64,000 nt of DNA from UBA1783 sp033808805 (GCA_033808805.1 JAPXMY010000006.1:49729-113728); one strand, 5' to 3'; positions 17,717 to 26,296 are shown, counted from the stretch's first letter. Numbers and translations are program-made. The notes: generated from the sequence alone by a model not told the origin.

Positions 17717-18712
17717 ATGAGCGAAAAAGAATATTTGCTATGTAAAGTCAGGTTTTTAAACAGTTATAAGCCATATAATTATCTAACAAATGATGATTCT
17801 TTAGAAATTGGTGATTATGCTGAAGTGTTTGCTCAGGGATATAAAACGATTGTGGAAGTTTTAGAAATTGATAAGGTTACCCAAAAAGATACCTTTTATA
17901 ACTTGGAAAAAATGAAATGTCTTACTGGAATAATTAAAAAATATGATGAACCTATTTCCCAGGAAAGACCACTATATTTAGAAGTGTGTTTGACCGAAGA
18001 TAATAATGAAGATATCAGTGTTGAGGATATGTTTGAACCTTTAGAGAACCTTGATTATCTGCCTTTAGCTACACTAGATTTAAATCAGGTAGAAACTTTT
18101 GAGAAAATATTTGATTTAAAACTTCCTGTTCAATATAAAGAGATGTTATTAAAGATAGGTAATGGTGTAGAAATACACCGTTTACAAGCACAAGAAGAAA
18201 TAACAGATTTATCCTTTATTCAGAAAATACAATATAAACTTTTTAATATATTTTCTAAAAAAGAAAATAATGGGGAGCTGATAAAAAAAGATGATAGCGT
18301 TGATGTTCGAGTAATTAAAGGAATAATCATGCAAAACATCTTTGCCAACCAAAGGTTATCACGTCCATTTAATTTTTCTAACAGAAAACAAGCAAACATC
18401 AGAGAATTTCCTTTTCCTCAATTTAAAGATTGTTTGAAAATGAAATTTGCTGATGTGGTTGGAGTATGTGATATCTGTGATCATCGTTATGAGTGTATTC
18501 ATTCAAAAGCAGAAAATAATTTAGATACGGTTTTTTATAATGGAACAATCGAAATTTTAAAGTCCGATAAAGAAAATCATTCCTATCACTTAATTTTAAA
18601 TGGTCCTAATAAGGGAGAAGTTTGGCTATCTAAAGACAATGAAAACTTTACTTTTTTCTGTAAATCTTTTAAAGAATTTCTAAAAATTACCTGTAGAATG
18701 AAAGCGCTTTAA
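17717..18712 (+). CDS. Conserved hypothetical protein
   Basis: A protein of 331 residues of no family I can name firmly. The N-terminal ~80 residues look like a small beta-rich domain (CKVRFLNSYKPYNYL, EIGDYAEVFAQGYKTIVEVL). A middle stretch FEKIFDLKLPVQYKEMLLKI resembles the start of SMI1/KNR4-type domains, many of which are immunity proteins. A Cys cluster CDICDHRYEC near residue 254 could bind a metal. It is soluble, with no signal peptide. The ATG at 17717 has only a weak ribosome binding site. It follows the ADP-ribosylglycohydrolase by 47 bp and may be co-transcribed with it. Confidence 0.6.
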   Translation: MSEKEYLLCKVRFLNSYKPYNYLTNDDSLEIGDYAEVFAQGYKTIVEVLEIDKVTQKDTFYNLEKMKCLTGIIKKYDEPISQERPLYLEVCLTEDNNEDISVEDMFEPLENLDYLPLATLDLNQVETFEKIFDLKLPVQYKEMLLKIGNGVEIHRLQAQEEITDLSFIQKIQYKLFNIFSKKENNGELIKKDDSVDVRVIKGIIMQNIFANQRLSRPFNFSNRKQANIREFPFPQFKDCLKMKFADVVGVCDICDHRYECIHSKAENNLDTVFYNGTIEILKSDKENHSYHLILNGPNKGEVWLSKDNENFTFFCKSFKEFLKITCRMKAL

Positions 18713-18924
18713 AAAGTGATAAAAAATGATTTTTTTTGAATTAAACCCCAATTATATATGATATAATTAAATCAGCAATAGATATTCAGGTTTAATTGTC
18801 ATTTGAAAAACTCCTTTCAGGCAATTCATATTGCATAATCTTTGGAAAAAGATGTATTTGTATCGATGATTACATCTTTTTCTTTTTACTAATGTGGTAA
18901 AATAAAAAGGAAGAAGGTAATCGG
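18713..18924 (+). ncRNA. Possible small transcript or leader ending in a strong terminator
   Basis: Part of a 411-bp stretch with no full-length gene. TATAAT lies at 18762-18767 (no good -35). A stem ATTGTC/GGCAAT at 18796-18824 encloses an inner stem GAAA/TTTC. At 18845-18882 there is a 12-bp perfect stem GAAAAAGATGTA/TACATCTTTTTC followed by TTTTTA. The arrangement looks like a short RNA of about 110 nt or an attenuated leader. It matches no riboswitch I recognise. The hairpin could instead simply end the upstream gene's mRNA. Confidence 0.35.
18845..18887 (+). terminator. Strong intrinsic terminator
   Basis: A 12-bp perfect stem GAAAAAGATGTA/TACATCTTTTTC around a 14-nt loop, followed by TTTTTA on the plus strand. 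It lies 132 bp past the preceding stop and 38 bp before the next small reading frame. Confidence 0.75.
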
Positions 18925-19095
18925 ATGAAGCTATTGATTGATGCCTTAGCAAAGTTTATTTTCGGATTAATCTTTGTGATGATTTTATTGTTTGTTCCAG
19001 CAAAAATAAAATACTTTAAGGCTTTGTCTGATTTTATAGCTTCATTTGTTTTATCGAGTTTAGTGAAGTATCGTTTGATACCATATATTTGGTGA
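18925..19095 (+). pseudogene. Remnant of an isoprenylcysteine methyltransferase-like membrane protein
   Basis: A 56-codon reading frame from ATG 18925, with AAGGAAGAAGG upstream, to TGA at 19093. The start, KLLIDALAKFIFGLIFVMIL followed by LFVPAKIKYF, is like the N-terminus of Firmicute isoprenylcysteine carboxyl methyltransferase family proteins (usually near 190-200 residues). The rest is short, hydrophobic and ends early, without the C-terminal SAM-binding region. It is most likely a decayed stub that still keeps a good ribosome binding site. A genuine small membrane protein of one to two spans is the alternative. Confidence 0.5.
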
Positions 19096-19123
19096 AAGAA
19101 ATAAAAGAGGAGAGAGAAATAAT

Positions 19124-20026
19124 ATGAGAATTGTTGATTTTTATAAAAGTGATATTAAGGAAACAGCTTTAAAGCAATTGAAAAACTGCAAATGGACCTT
19201 CAGTGAAACGTTGGTAAAGTTTATTGAAACTGATACTTTTTATCAGCAGTTAGGTAAGGAAAGCAACTTGCTGCTTCTGGTAAATAGAGATAACGATATC
19301 GCTGCGTTTTTAACTTTATCGGAAAAATATATTGTTGATGATGAAAAGTTAAGCCCTTGGATTGGTTTTGTCTACACCTTTGAAAAATATCGAGGTAACA
19401 GATATTCAGGACTTTTAATTGAAAAAGCTTGTGATATTGCCAAAGAAAGAGGGCACAAAAAGGTTTATATCGCTACTGAGCACAAAAACTTCTATGAAAA
19501 CTTTGGTTTTAATTATATCGAAAATAGAGTTACTATTTACAATACCTATGCCAGAATCTATTATCGCAACATTGTTGATTTGACAATTAGAAAAGAAGAG
19601 TTTTCCCATGAACTAGTTGATAAATTAATTCCTTTATCTGTTATCTGGAAAAAGGAAAGAATTACTCATGGACTGGTTGAGAATACGGTGCTAGATTTTT
19701 TAGAGAAGGATATTTATGTCGCTTATGATAATAAACTTATTATCGGCTATGCTTTAGCCAAGATGTATAAAGAAGATGAAGCAGCACCAACAATAGAAAA
19801 GAATTCAATTGTTTATGATATTGAGGAGTTTTATATTCTGCCAACATTTAGAAATCAGTTGATAGGTTCAAAACTATTTAAATACATTGAAGAAAGCATC
19901 AAAGATAAAGTTGATGTAATTCAACTGATTTCAGCTACTAAAGACTATAAGAAAGCACTGCATTTCTATATTGAAATGTTAGGAATGGATTTCTTTGCGG
20001 CAAAATTGTTTAAAAAGATGAAATAG
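19124..20026 (+). CDS. Tandem GNAT acetyltransferase-like protein
   Basis: A protein of 300 residues with GGAGAGAG before its ATG. Two GNAT-like halves are visible. Residues 1-145 include WIGFVYTFEKYRGNRYSGLL and FYENFGFNY, a typical acetyl-CoA-binding loop and C-terminal strand. Residues 150-300 include YDIEEFYILPTFRNQLIGSK and ALHFYIEMLGM. Both carry the R/Q-x-x-G/S loop pattern expected at the pyrophosphate site. Such proteins acetylate amino groups of small molecules or peptides; the substrate is unknown. The next gene begins 23 bp downstream. Confidence 0.78.
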   Translation: MRIVDFYKSDIKETALKQLKNCKWTFSETLVKFIETDTFYQQLGKESNLLLLVNRDNDIAAFLTLSEKYIVDDEKLSPWIGFVYTFEKYRGNRYSGLLIEKACDIAKERGHKKVYIATEHKNFYENFGFNYIENRVTIYNTYARIYYRNIVDLTIRKEEFSHELVDKLIPLSVIWKKERITHGLVENTVLDFLEKDIYVAYDNKLIIGYALAKMYKEDEAAPTIEKNSIVYDIEEFYILPTFRNQLIGSKLFKYIEESIKDKVDVIQLISATKDYKKALHFYIEMLGMDFFAAKLFKKMK

Positions 20027-20048
20027 AATAAAAAGGGGAGGAAAGGTT

Positions 20049-21143
20049 ATGTTTTTTAAAATTCCAACACTGGTTTATTTTGAAGATGATTGTATAAAAA
20101 ATCATCAAAAAGAGTTAGCTGGTTTTGGTGAGACATGTTTAATTGTTACAGGTAAAACAGGAAGTAGAATTAATGGTTCTTTAGAAGATTTAACCAAGGT
20201 TCTAGAAGATATCAATATCAGTTATTACATCTTTGATGAGGTAGAAGAAAATCCTTCTTTGCAGACCGTTGACAAGGCTTATCTGCAATATAAGGACAAA
20301 AATATCAGCTTTGTCATTGGACTGGGTGGTGGAAGTCCAATGGATGCTGGTAAAGCTGTTGCGGTAATGTTGCATCATAATTTAGATGATGTGTATAAAT
20401 TGTATGAAAAAGATGTTGATAACAAGAGTTTGCCATTTATAGCCATACCAACAACCTGTGGAACAGGAAGTGAGGTAACAGGAGCTGCTGTTATTACCAA
20501 TGACAGGATTAAATCAAAACTATCAATCAGTTATCGCATTTATCCTGAAATTGCTTTAGTAGATAGCAAATATTTATATAGTCTGCCAAGGCAGGTATTA
20601 ATTAATAGTGCTGTTGATGCTTTAGCTCACTTAATTGAAAGTTACATTTCTTCTAAAGCCACAGAGTTTTCTAATATGATAGCCTTAGAAGGTTTAAGAG
20701 TCTGGGGTTTGAATAAGGAGAATTTACTGAATCCAGAAAAATTAACCAGAAAAGATTATGACAATTTAATGTTGGCCTCGGTATATGGAGGCATGGCTAT
20801 TGCTCATTGTGGTACATCGCTTCCACATGGTTTGAGTTATACATTGACATATAATCAAGGTATTCCCCATGGGAATGCTGTTGGTTACTTCACATATGGC
20901 TATTTAAAATATGCTGATCAGGAAGATGTGAAAACAGTATTGGATTTAATTGGTTTTGAAAGTTTAAAACAGTTAAGAAATTACTTGACTGAAATATGTA
21001 AATTTGAGACTTTGGATAAGGCAATATTAGATCTGGCAGTAGAGAATTTAAAGGATGATAAAAGAAAACTCAGCTACTGTCCTTATCCGGTAGATGAAGA
21101 GTTATTAAGAAAAGTGGTCTATGCCTATAGCAATGATGAATAA
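20049..21143 (+). CDS. Iron-containing alcohol dehydrogenase
   Basis: A protein of 364 residues with GGGGAGGAAAGG upstream. It has the family III ADH landmarks: nucleotide-binding GLGGGSPMDAGKAVAV, then IPTTCGTGSEVT, a metal region VDALAHLIES, PHGLSYTL and GIPHGNAVG, giving the Asp/His set expected for Fe(II). It catalyses NAD(P)H-linked interconversion of an alcohol and an aldehyde, probably in fermentation; the exact substrate (ethanol, butanol or other) is not visible. It may be transcribed with the GNAT gene 23 bp upstream and is followed by a terminator. Confidence 0.92.
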   Translation: MFFKIPTLVYFEDDCIKNHQKELAGFGETCLIVTGKTGSRINGSLEDLTKVLEDINISYYIFDEVEENPSLQTVDKAYLQYKDKNISFVIGLGGGSPMDAGKAVAVMLHHNLDDVYKLYEKDVDNKSLPFIAIPTTCGTGSEVTGAAVITNDRIKSKLSISYRIYPEIALVDSKYLYSLPRQVLINSAVDALAHLIESYISSKATEFSNMIALEGLRVWGLNKENLLNPEKLTRKDYDNLMLASVYGGMAIAHCGTSLPHGLSYTLTYNQGIPHGNAVGYFTYGYLKYADQEDVKTVLDLIGFESLKQLRNYLTEICKFETLDKAILDLAVENLKDDKRKLSYCPYPVDEELLRKVVYAYSNDE

Positions 21144-21203
21144 ATCTACACTGGATTGAATCTAAACAAACAGTTACAATATTTAACAAGATACTTATTG
21201 AAA

Positions 21204-21247
21204 AAAGGCAGTATTTTGAAGAAATTCAGATACTGCTTTTTATTTTT
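21204..21247 (+). terminator. Intrinsic terminator after the alcohol dehydrogenase gene
   Basis: A stem GCAGTAT/ATACTGC extended by A/T pairs, with a loop of about 15 nt, then a run of T residues interrupted once by A. Confidence 0.82.
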
Positions 21248-21368
21248 TAATGCTGGACTTTGTGAAAAAATAATTAATAGAAATGATTTGATATAGATGG
21301 ACTATGATATAATTAATTAAAGATATTAAAAAAGATTATAAATAATCCCTTTAATGGAGGTAATATCT

Positions 21369-22475
21369 ATGATAGAAGAACAGGAGAATAATAAGAAAAA
21401 ATCAAAACTGAAAGAATTTGCTGACAAGACTTCTGCTGCTGCAAAGAAAGCCGTTGAAGAAGCTAAGAAGTTTGCAAGTGAAAAAGCTGTTCCAGCGATA
21501 AAGAAGGCTGGAGAAGAAATTAAAGACTTTACTGAGAATAAGGTTATTGCTACCGTCAAAGAAACATCTGAAGCTACCATAAAAGATGTTGAAAAAATGG
21601 CTCAGGAAATCAGCAGGAAAAAAGAGGAAATATTGACAGAAGAAAAAATGCAGGAAGTATTACATACTCTCTATAACAGGTCTGTCAATGGAATTGCAAA
21701 TTTTTCTGTGCCTGTTAAAGATTTGGCTGATGAATATATTCAAAATAACCCAAACATTGAATTGGCGGTTAAATCTCTGATAACGGATTCTATTTTAAAA
21801 TGTGAAAATTCAGATTTTCTGGCTAATTTTGGCAGACTTTCTACAATGATGGCTGCTTTACCAGTTTCAATGTATGTTCAATTAAGAATGTGTTCAGCAA
21901 TTGCGGTAATGGGAGGCTTTGACATCAAGTCCTATAGTACACAGACAATGATATTCGCCTGTCTTACCGGAACTGCAATGGGTAATATAATAAAGAGCTC
22001 AGGGGTTGACATTGAAAGAAAATTTACTGCTGAAATGTTAAGTGAGATTCCTGATGAGGTTATGACAAAATTAGATAAGAATGTGGTTTTTAAATTGATG
22101 TCTAAAGTTGGAACAAAAGGTATCGCAAATATTCGAAGAAATGTTGTTCTTGCTGGTGGAGTGGTAAGTGGTGGTATGGATATCGCTAATACGAAAACAG
22201 CTGGTAAAAATGCTTGCCTGATATTTATAAAAAATCAGATACCAGCTGATATAGAAGAAGGCTTTATCAAACAAGCCAGCTTTAAGGAAACAAGCCAGAA
22301 TGTTAATGATTTCTTAACAGAAAAAGAAGTAAAAAAACAAGAAATGGAAATAATAAAACAGGAACAAGATAGTATTGAAGAGAGAATAAAGAAGGTCAAA
22401 TATCTACATGAGCAAGGTTTAATTGATGAAGATGATTATAAGCAAAAAATAAAAGAACTGTTATCGAAAATTTAG
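21369..22475 (+). CDS. EcsC-family protein with Lys-rich N-terminus and C-terminal SHOCT motif
   Basis: A protein of 368 residues. I start it at ATG 21369, 8 nt after GGAGG (21356-21360); the ATG at 21354 overlaps that site. Residues 1-90 are Lys/Glu/Ala-rich and probably a long helix or coiled coil. Residues about 105-290 match the small EcsC-like domain (LPVSMYVQLRMCSAIAVMGG, then FACLTGTAMGNIIKSSG). The last ~32 residues form a SHOCT motif (IEERIKKVKYLHEQGLIDED). EcsC-like proteins are poorly understood and linked to membranes or secretion. It is monocistronic with its own terminator. Confidence 0.72.
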   Translation: MIEEQENNKKKSKLKEFADKTSAAAKKAVEEAKKFASEKAVPAIKKAGEEIKDFTENKVIATVKETSEATIKDVEKMAQEISRKKEEILTEEKMQEVLHTLYNRSVNGIANFSVPVKDLADEYIQNNPNIELAVKSLITDSILKCENSDFLANFGRLSTMMAALPVSMYVQLRMCSAIAVMGGFDIKSYSTQTMIFACLTGTAMGNIIKSSGVDIERKFTAEMLSEIPDEVMTKLDKNVVFKLMSKVGTKGIANIRRNVVLAGGVVSGGMDIANTKTAGKNACLIFIKNQIPADIEEGFIKQASFKETSQNVNDFLTEKEVKKQEMEIIKQEQDSIEERIKKVKYLHEQGLIDEDDYKQKIKELLSKI

Positions 22476-22505
22476 TTGTCAAGATTAATAAATGAATAAA
22501 ACAGT

Positions 22506-22550
22506 AAAAAGTTTGGGAAAATCAATCGAAAAAGAAATCCAAACTTTTTT
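22506..22550 (+). terminator. Intrinsic terminator after the EcsC-like gene
   Basis: An 11-bp stem AAAAAGTTTGG/CCAAACTTTTT with a 22-nt loop. The descending arm carries the T-run. Confidence 0.78.
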
Positions 22551-22617
22551 AAAGGGTTTAATAGTTTAAAATATGCTTTATACTGATTATGTAAGAAAAA
22601 AGTGAGGATTAATCAGC

Positions 22618-23334
22618 ATGAAACAATATGAAAGTGAACACTATATCTTTAACTATCATTCAGGCAGTAAAACTGAAGAAGATATTTTAGATATAGCAGC
22701 TTTACAGGAAGCTTGTTATAAACATATATGCAATGTTTTAAGAGTAAAGTTGAATTTTAAGATTCAATATTTTCTTTGTGATTCACCGGAAGAAGTAGGT
22801 AAGATATATGGTGATAATGAGCCATGCAATGGATTTGTTGATTATCCAGATAAAATATATGCTGTCTATAATAATGATATAAAGTGCGTAGGTTTTCATG
22901 AAGATGCTCATTTAATCAGTTATAAAATTAATAGACCTGATTGTCCAGCTATCAGAGAAGGTTTGGCAATGTATTTTGACCGTTACTGGTGGGGAATAAA
23001 TAATTTAGATTGGACAGTATTTTTTATTAAAAATAATCGCTATGTATCTTTGGTTGAATTGTTGGATAAAGAAAAATTCTTCTTTTTAGATTGTACAATA
23101 ACATATCCAATAATGGGTGCTTTTACTGACTGGTTAATAAACAGTTATGGAATAGACCGTTATCTATCTTTTTATAAAAAAACTGATTCTATTTCAGCCA
23201 TTAGTGAAATATATAAAATGACAATAGAGGAAATTGATGAGGCGTTTAAAGATTATCTTTCTTTATTTAAAATTAACAAAAACATCAGAAAGGAAATGTT
23301 TAATTTATTAAGTAAAAATGGGTTTGATTGTTAA
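22618..23334 (+). CDS. Predicted zinc metallopeptidase (gluzincin-like)
   Basis: A protein of 238 residues with H94-E95-D96-A97-H98 (HExxH) in VGFHEDAHLISY and a third ligand candidate E114 in AIREGLAMYFD, the spacing seen in gluzincins of the MA clan. The N-terminal ~90 residues form a beta-rich lead (EHYIFNYHSGS) of the type found in MA-like peptidase domains. There is no signal peptide or membrane span, so it is probably cytoplasmic unless anchored by a partner. The substrate is unknown. It has GTGAGGATTAATC before its ATG and a terminator after it. Confidence 0.72.
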   Translation: MKQYESEHYIFNYHSGSKTEEDILDIAALQEACYKHICNVLRVKLNFKIQYFLCDSPEEVGKIYGDNEPCNGFVDYPDKIYAVYNNDIKCVGFHEDAHLISYKINRPDCPAIREGLAMYFDRYWWGINNLDWTVFFIKNNRYVSLVELLDKEKFFFLDCTITYPIMGAFTDWLINSYGIDRYLSFYKKTDSISAISEIYKMTIEEIDEAFKDYLSLFKINKNIRKEMFNLLSKNGFDC

Positions 23335-23376
23335 AAACCAGAAAGATATTAGAAATCTATAGTATTCACATAAGTA

Positions 23377-23404
23377 GACAAGGGTTTATCCTGAGTCTTT
23401 TTTT
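23377..23404 (+). terminator. Intrinsic terminator after the metallopeptidase gene
   Basis: An imperfect stem pairing GAC..AGG with CCT..GTC around a short loop, followed by TTTTTTT (23398-23404). It lies in the 314-bp gap before the hydrogenase operon. Confidence 0.6.
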
Positions 23405-23557
23405 GTGTAAAAAAATAAAATTAATTATTATCATGTTGATATTTTCAAGTCTTATACCATTTTTTAAAGTTCCCATATCTATAAAAAAATACAACAACTG
23501 AAAAAAAAGGTTTCTACGTAAACTAAGTGAAAATAATCACAATCAAACAAATAAATA

Positions 23558-23586
23558 TTGATTATGTTCAATTTTAATAATACAAT
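23558..23586 (+). promoter_or_regulatory. Promoter of the [FeFe] hydrogenase operon
   Basis: TTGATT (23558-23563), a 17-bp spacer and TACAAT (23581-23586), which leave a 5' leader of about 55 nt before the first ATG. Upstream lies GTGA-N6-TCAC (23527-23540), a small inverted repeat that might bind a redox regulator but does not match a full Rex consensus. The rest of the 314-bp gap is AT-rich with nothing I can name. Confidence 0.55.
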
Positions 23587-23648
23587 CTGGGTAAGTAACT
23601 GATAAAGAAACTTGAATTATTGTTTCCGAAACTTAAAGGGGGAATACT

Positions 23649-24155
23649 ATGAACAAAATTTTCAAGATGGATGAACTTGATAAGAAAAAAGTGCAAGAAA
23701 TCCAAGAATTTATCGACAAAGTCGAAGACAAAAAAGGTGATATTATTAAGATTCTTCATTATGCTCAGGAGCATTATGGGTATCTTCCTAAGGAACTGCA
23801 GCTATACATTGCCAGAGCTGTAGATTTGCCTGCTTCAAAGATTAACGGTATTGTTACTTTCTATTCATTCTTTAATGAAAAGCCAACAGGTAAATATACA
23901 GTAGCTGTATGTATGGGTACTGCCTGCTATGTAAAAAATGCTCAAGATATTTTGGATGAGTTTGCCAGAATATTAAAAATTGGACCAGATGGGTTAAGTG
24001 AGGACGGATTATTTTCTTTAAACTCTGTAAGATGTATCGGAGCTTGCGGCCTGGCACCAGTAATTAAAATAAACGAAAAAATTATTGGACATGTAACTAA
24101 AGAAATGGTCAAAGGTATCATAGATGATATCGTAAAAAAAGAGCGAGGTGAATAG
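23649..24155 (+). CDS. hydC: NuoE-like [2Fe-2S] subunit of bifurcating [FeFe] hydrogenase (HydC type)
   Basis: A protein of 168 residues with AAAGGGGG before its ATG. The N-terminal helical domain (ILHYAQEHYGYLPKELQLYI) and the thioredoxin-like C-terminal domain are those of NuoE/HydC. The four [2Fe-2S] cysteines are in AVCMGTACYV and RCIGACG. In Thermotoga-type HydABC it passes electrons between the NuoF-like flavin subunit and HydA. It starts the operon; the next gene follows after 2 bp. Gene naming varies between species, so the symbol is by analogy. Confidence 0.9.
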   Translation: MNKIFKMDELDKKKVQEIQEFIDKVEDKKGDIIKILHYAQEHYGYLPKELQLYIARAVDLPASKINGIVTFYSFFNEKPTGKYTVAVCMGTACYVKNAQDILDEFARILKIGPDGLSEDGLFSLNSVRCIGACGLAPVIKINEKIIGHVTKEMVKGIIDDIVKKERGE

Positions 24156-24157
24156 TT

Positions 24158-24496
24158 GTGAGAATATCAAATGCTGAACAACTTAAGGAAATAAAAGAAA
24201 AGTATTTTAGTGAAGTACATATGAGAGAAGTTGGGGAAATGAGAGCTTCTGAAATAATTGATATCAGTGTGCTGGCAGAAAAATCACTTGAATATGAAGT
24301 AATAAGTGAAATGATAAAAAAAGTTTATGACTTTTTTGAAGAAAAAAAGATGGATAAAGTAAAAGTAGCATTCAATGGCTATGAATACGCAGAGGCTGAC
24401 TTTGATTTAAAAATCAGTAATTTTGGTGAAAAGATTGTTATTAATAAAATAAATTTTAATAACATCAATAGTGAATTGAGAAAAATATTTAAGTAA
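24158..24496 (+). CDS. Small hydrogenase-operon protein, cysteine-free relative of thioredoxin-like ferredoxin
   Basis: A protein of 112 residues with a GTG start and GAGG about 10 nt upstream, 2 bp after the NuoE-like gene. Many hydrogenase operons carry here a ~120-residue thioredoxin-like [2Fe-2S] protein that begins with a LEELKKIRE-type helix. This one has a similar opening (NAEQLKEIKEKYFSEVHMRE) and similar length but not a single cysteine, so it cannot hold the cluster. It may be a structural subunit or an assembly factor. The relationship is inferred from position and opening sequence only. Confidence 0.55.
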   Translation: MRISNAEQLKEIKEKYFSEVHMREVGEMRASEIIDISVLAEKSLEYEVISEMIKKVYDFFEEKKMDKVKVAFNGYEYAEADFDLKISNFGEKIVINKINFNNINSELRKIFK

Positions 24497-24529
24497 TAGG
24501 ATTAAAATTGACAGATTGAAGGAGAAAAA

Positions 24530-26296
24530 ATGAGCTATAAAAGATTACAATTTTTGGTTTGTAAGGGTACTGGTTGTGTTGCTTCAGAGAGTGCAGAAAT
24601 AATCAGGCGCCTGAATGAACTATTAAAAGAAAAGAATATCAATGATGTATCTGTTGTGCCTACTGGATGTTTCGGATTCTGTGGAGAAGGTCCTATTGTC
24701 AAGGTTCAACCGGATAATGTGTTTTATGTTAAGGTTAAGGTTTCTGATTGTGAAGATTTGATTAATGAACATGTTTTAAAGGGAATTTACGTAGAAAGAC
24801 TTTTGTATGTAGATCCAGTTAAAAAAGAAAAAATTACAAATCATCACGACATGCAGTTTTATGAAAAACAGACTAGAATTGCCCTTCAAAATTGTGGGAA
24901 ACTGAATCCGGAAAGTATCAGTGAATACATAGTTGAGGATGGTTATACAGCTCTTTACAAAGTACTTAAGGAAATGAGTCCAGAAGAAGTTGTAAATGAA
25001 ATTAAGAAATCAGGTTTAAGAGGAAGAGGCGGTGGTGGATTCCCTACAGGTTTGAAATGGGAGCTTACTGCTAAAGAGAAAGCTGATAAAAAGTACATTT
25101 TCTGTAATGCTGATGAGGGAGATCCAGGAGCATTTATGGATCGTTCTATATTAGAGGGAGATCCTCACTGTATTGTTGAAGCAATGGCAATCGGAGGTTA
25201 TGCTACTGGAGCTAACACTGGCATTGTTTATATCAGAGCAGAATATCCTTTAGCAATTCAAAGATTGCAAAAAGCTGTAGATCAGGCCAGAGAGATGGGA
25301 CTGTTGGGTAAAAACATTTTCAACAGTGGTTTTGATTTTGATATTGAAATCAAACTTGGAGCTGGAGCTTTTGTCTGTGGTGAGGAAACAGCTCTTATTC
25401 ATTCAGTAGAAGGTAGCAGAGGCGAACCAACAAGCAAACCTCCTTTTCCTAGCCAAAGTGGCTATTTAGGAAAACCAACTACTGTAAATAACGTTGAAAC
25501 CTTTGCCAACATTCCAAAGATTGTTCTGAATGGAGCAGATTGGTACGCATCTATGGGTACAGAAAAATCAAAGGGAACAAAAGTCTTTGCCTTAGCAGGT
25601 AAAGTCAATAATGTTGGATTAGTTGAAGTACCTATGGGAATAACTTTAAGAGAGATAGTATATGAAATAGGTGGTGGAATACCAGATGGCAAGAAATTCA
25701 AAGCTGTTCAAATTGGTGGACCTTCAGGAGGAGTAGTGACAGAAAAAGACCTTGATACCCCAATTGATTATGAAAATCTTAAAGCTATTGGAGCTATGAT
25801 GGGTTCAGGAGGTCTGATTGTTATGGACGAAGACAACGATATGGTTCAGATAGCAAAATTCTATCTGGAATTTACTCAGGAGGAATCTTGTGGTAAATGT
25901 ACTCCTTGTCGAGTAGGAACCAAGAGACTGTTAGAAATGTTGGAAGATCTGGTAAATCTTGAAAGCAGTCCAGAAAAACTGGCTGTTATGGAAGATTTAT
26001 GCCATACAATTATTGATTCAGCAGCCTGTGGCCTTGGCCAGACAGCACCTAATCCAGTCTTAAGTACAATGAAGCATTTTAAAGATGAGTACGACAAATA
26101 TGCCAATAAGGAAATTAAAAAATCTTACTCTATCTTGCCAGAAAAATGTATAGGGTGTACAAGATGCGTCAGAGCTTGTCCTGTATCATGTATCAGTGGC
26201 AAGGTAAAAGAAGTTCATGTTATAGATGAACAACAGTGTATTGGTTGTGGAGCTTGCTATAGCGTCTGTAAATTCAACGCAATAGCAAAGCCCTAA
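24530..26296 (+). CDS. hydB: NuoF-like NADH-binding flavoprotein subunit of bifurcating hydrogenase (HydB type)
   Basis: A protein of 588 residues with AAGGAG upstream. Domains in order: an N-terminal thioredoxin-like [2Fe-2S] domain (CKGTGCVAS, PTGCFGFCGEGP), the FMN/NADH-binding NuoF core (GLRGRGGGGFPTGLKWE and CNADEGDPGAFMDR), an SLBB domain, the [4Fe-4S] helical bundle (ESCGKCTPCRVGTKR), and two C-terminal [4Fe-4S] ferredoxin motifs (CIGCTRCVRACPVSC and CIGCGACYSVC). This is the layout of HydB of electron-bifurcating hydrogenases, which couple NADH and ferredoxin oxidation to H2 formation. The next gene is hydA. Confidence 0.94.
   Translation: MSYKRLQFLVCKGTGCVASESAEIIRRLNELLKEKNINDVSVVPTGCFGFCGEGPIVKVQPDNVFYVKVKVSDCEDLINEHVLKGIYVERLLYVDPVKKEKITNHHDMQFYEKQTRIALQNCGKLNPESISEYIVEDGYTALYKVLKEMSPEEVVNEIKKSGLRGRGGGGFPTGLKWELTAKEKADKKYIFCNADEGDPGAFMDRSILEGDPHCIVEAMAIGGYATGANTGIVYIRAEYPLAIQRLQKAVDQAREMGLLGKNIFNSGFDFDIEIKLGAGAFVCGEETALIHSVEGSRGEPTSKPPFPSQSGYLGKPTTVNNVETFANIPKIVLNGADWYASMGTEKSKGTKVFALAGKVNNVGLVEVPMGITLREIVYEIGGGIPDGKKFKAVQIGGPSGGVVTEKDLDTPIDYENLKAIGAMMGSGGLIVMDEDNDMVQIAKFYLEFTQEESCGKCTPCRVGTKRLLEMLEDLVNLESSPEKLAVMEDLCHTIIDSAACGLGQTAPNPVLSTMKHFKDEYDKYANKEIKKSYSILPEKCIGCTRCVRACPVSCISGKVKEVHVIDEQQCIGCGACYSVCKFNAIAKP

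Noticed and set aside
18767..18802. An 11-codon reading frame on the minus strand with a strong ribosome-binding site (AAAGGAG at 18811-18817)
   Set aside because: It ends after MTIKPEYLLLI and has no downstream gene to control on that strand; it may be chance in AT-rich DNA, so it is only noted.
23527..23540. A Rex operator before the hydrogenase operon
   Set aside because: GTGA-N6-TCAC covers only part of the known consensus and lies 17 bp upstream of the -35.
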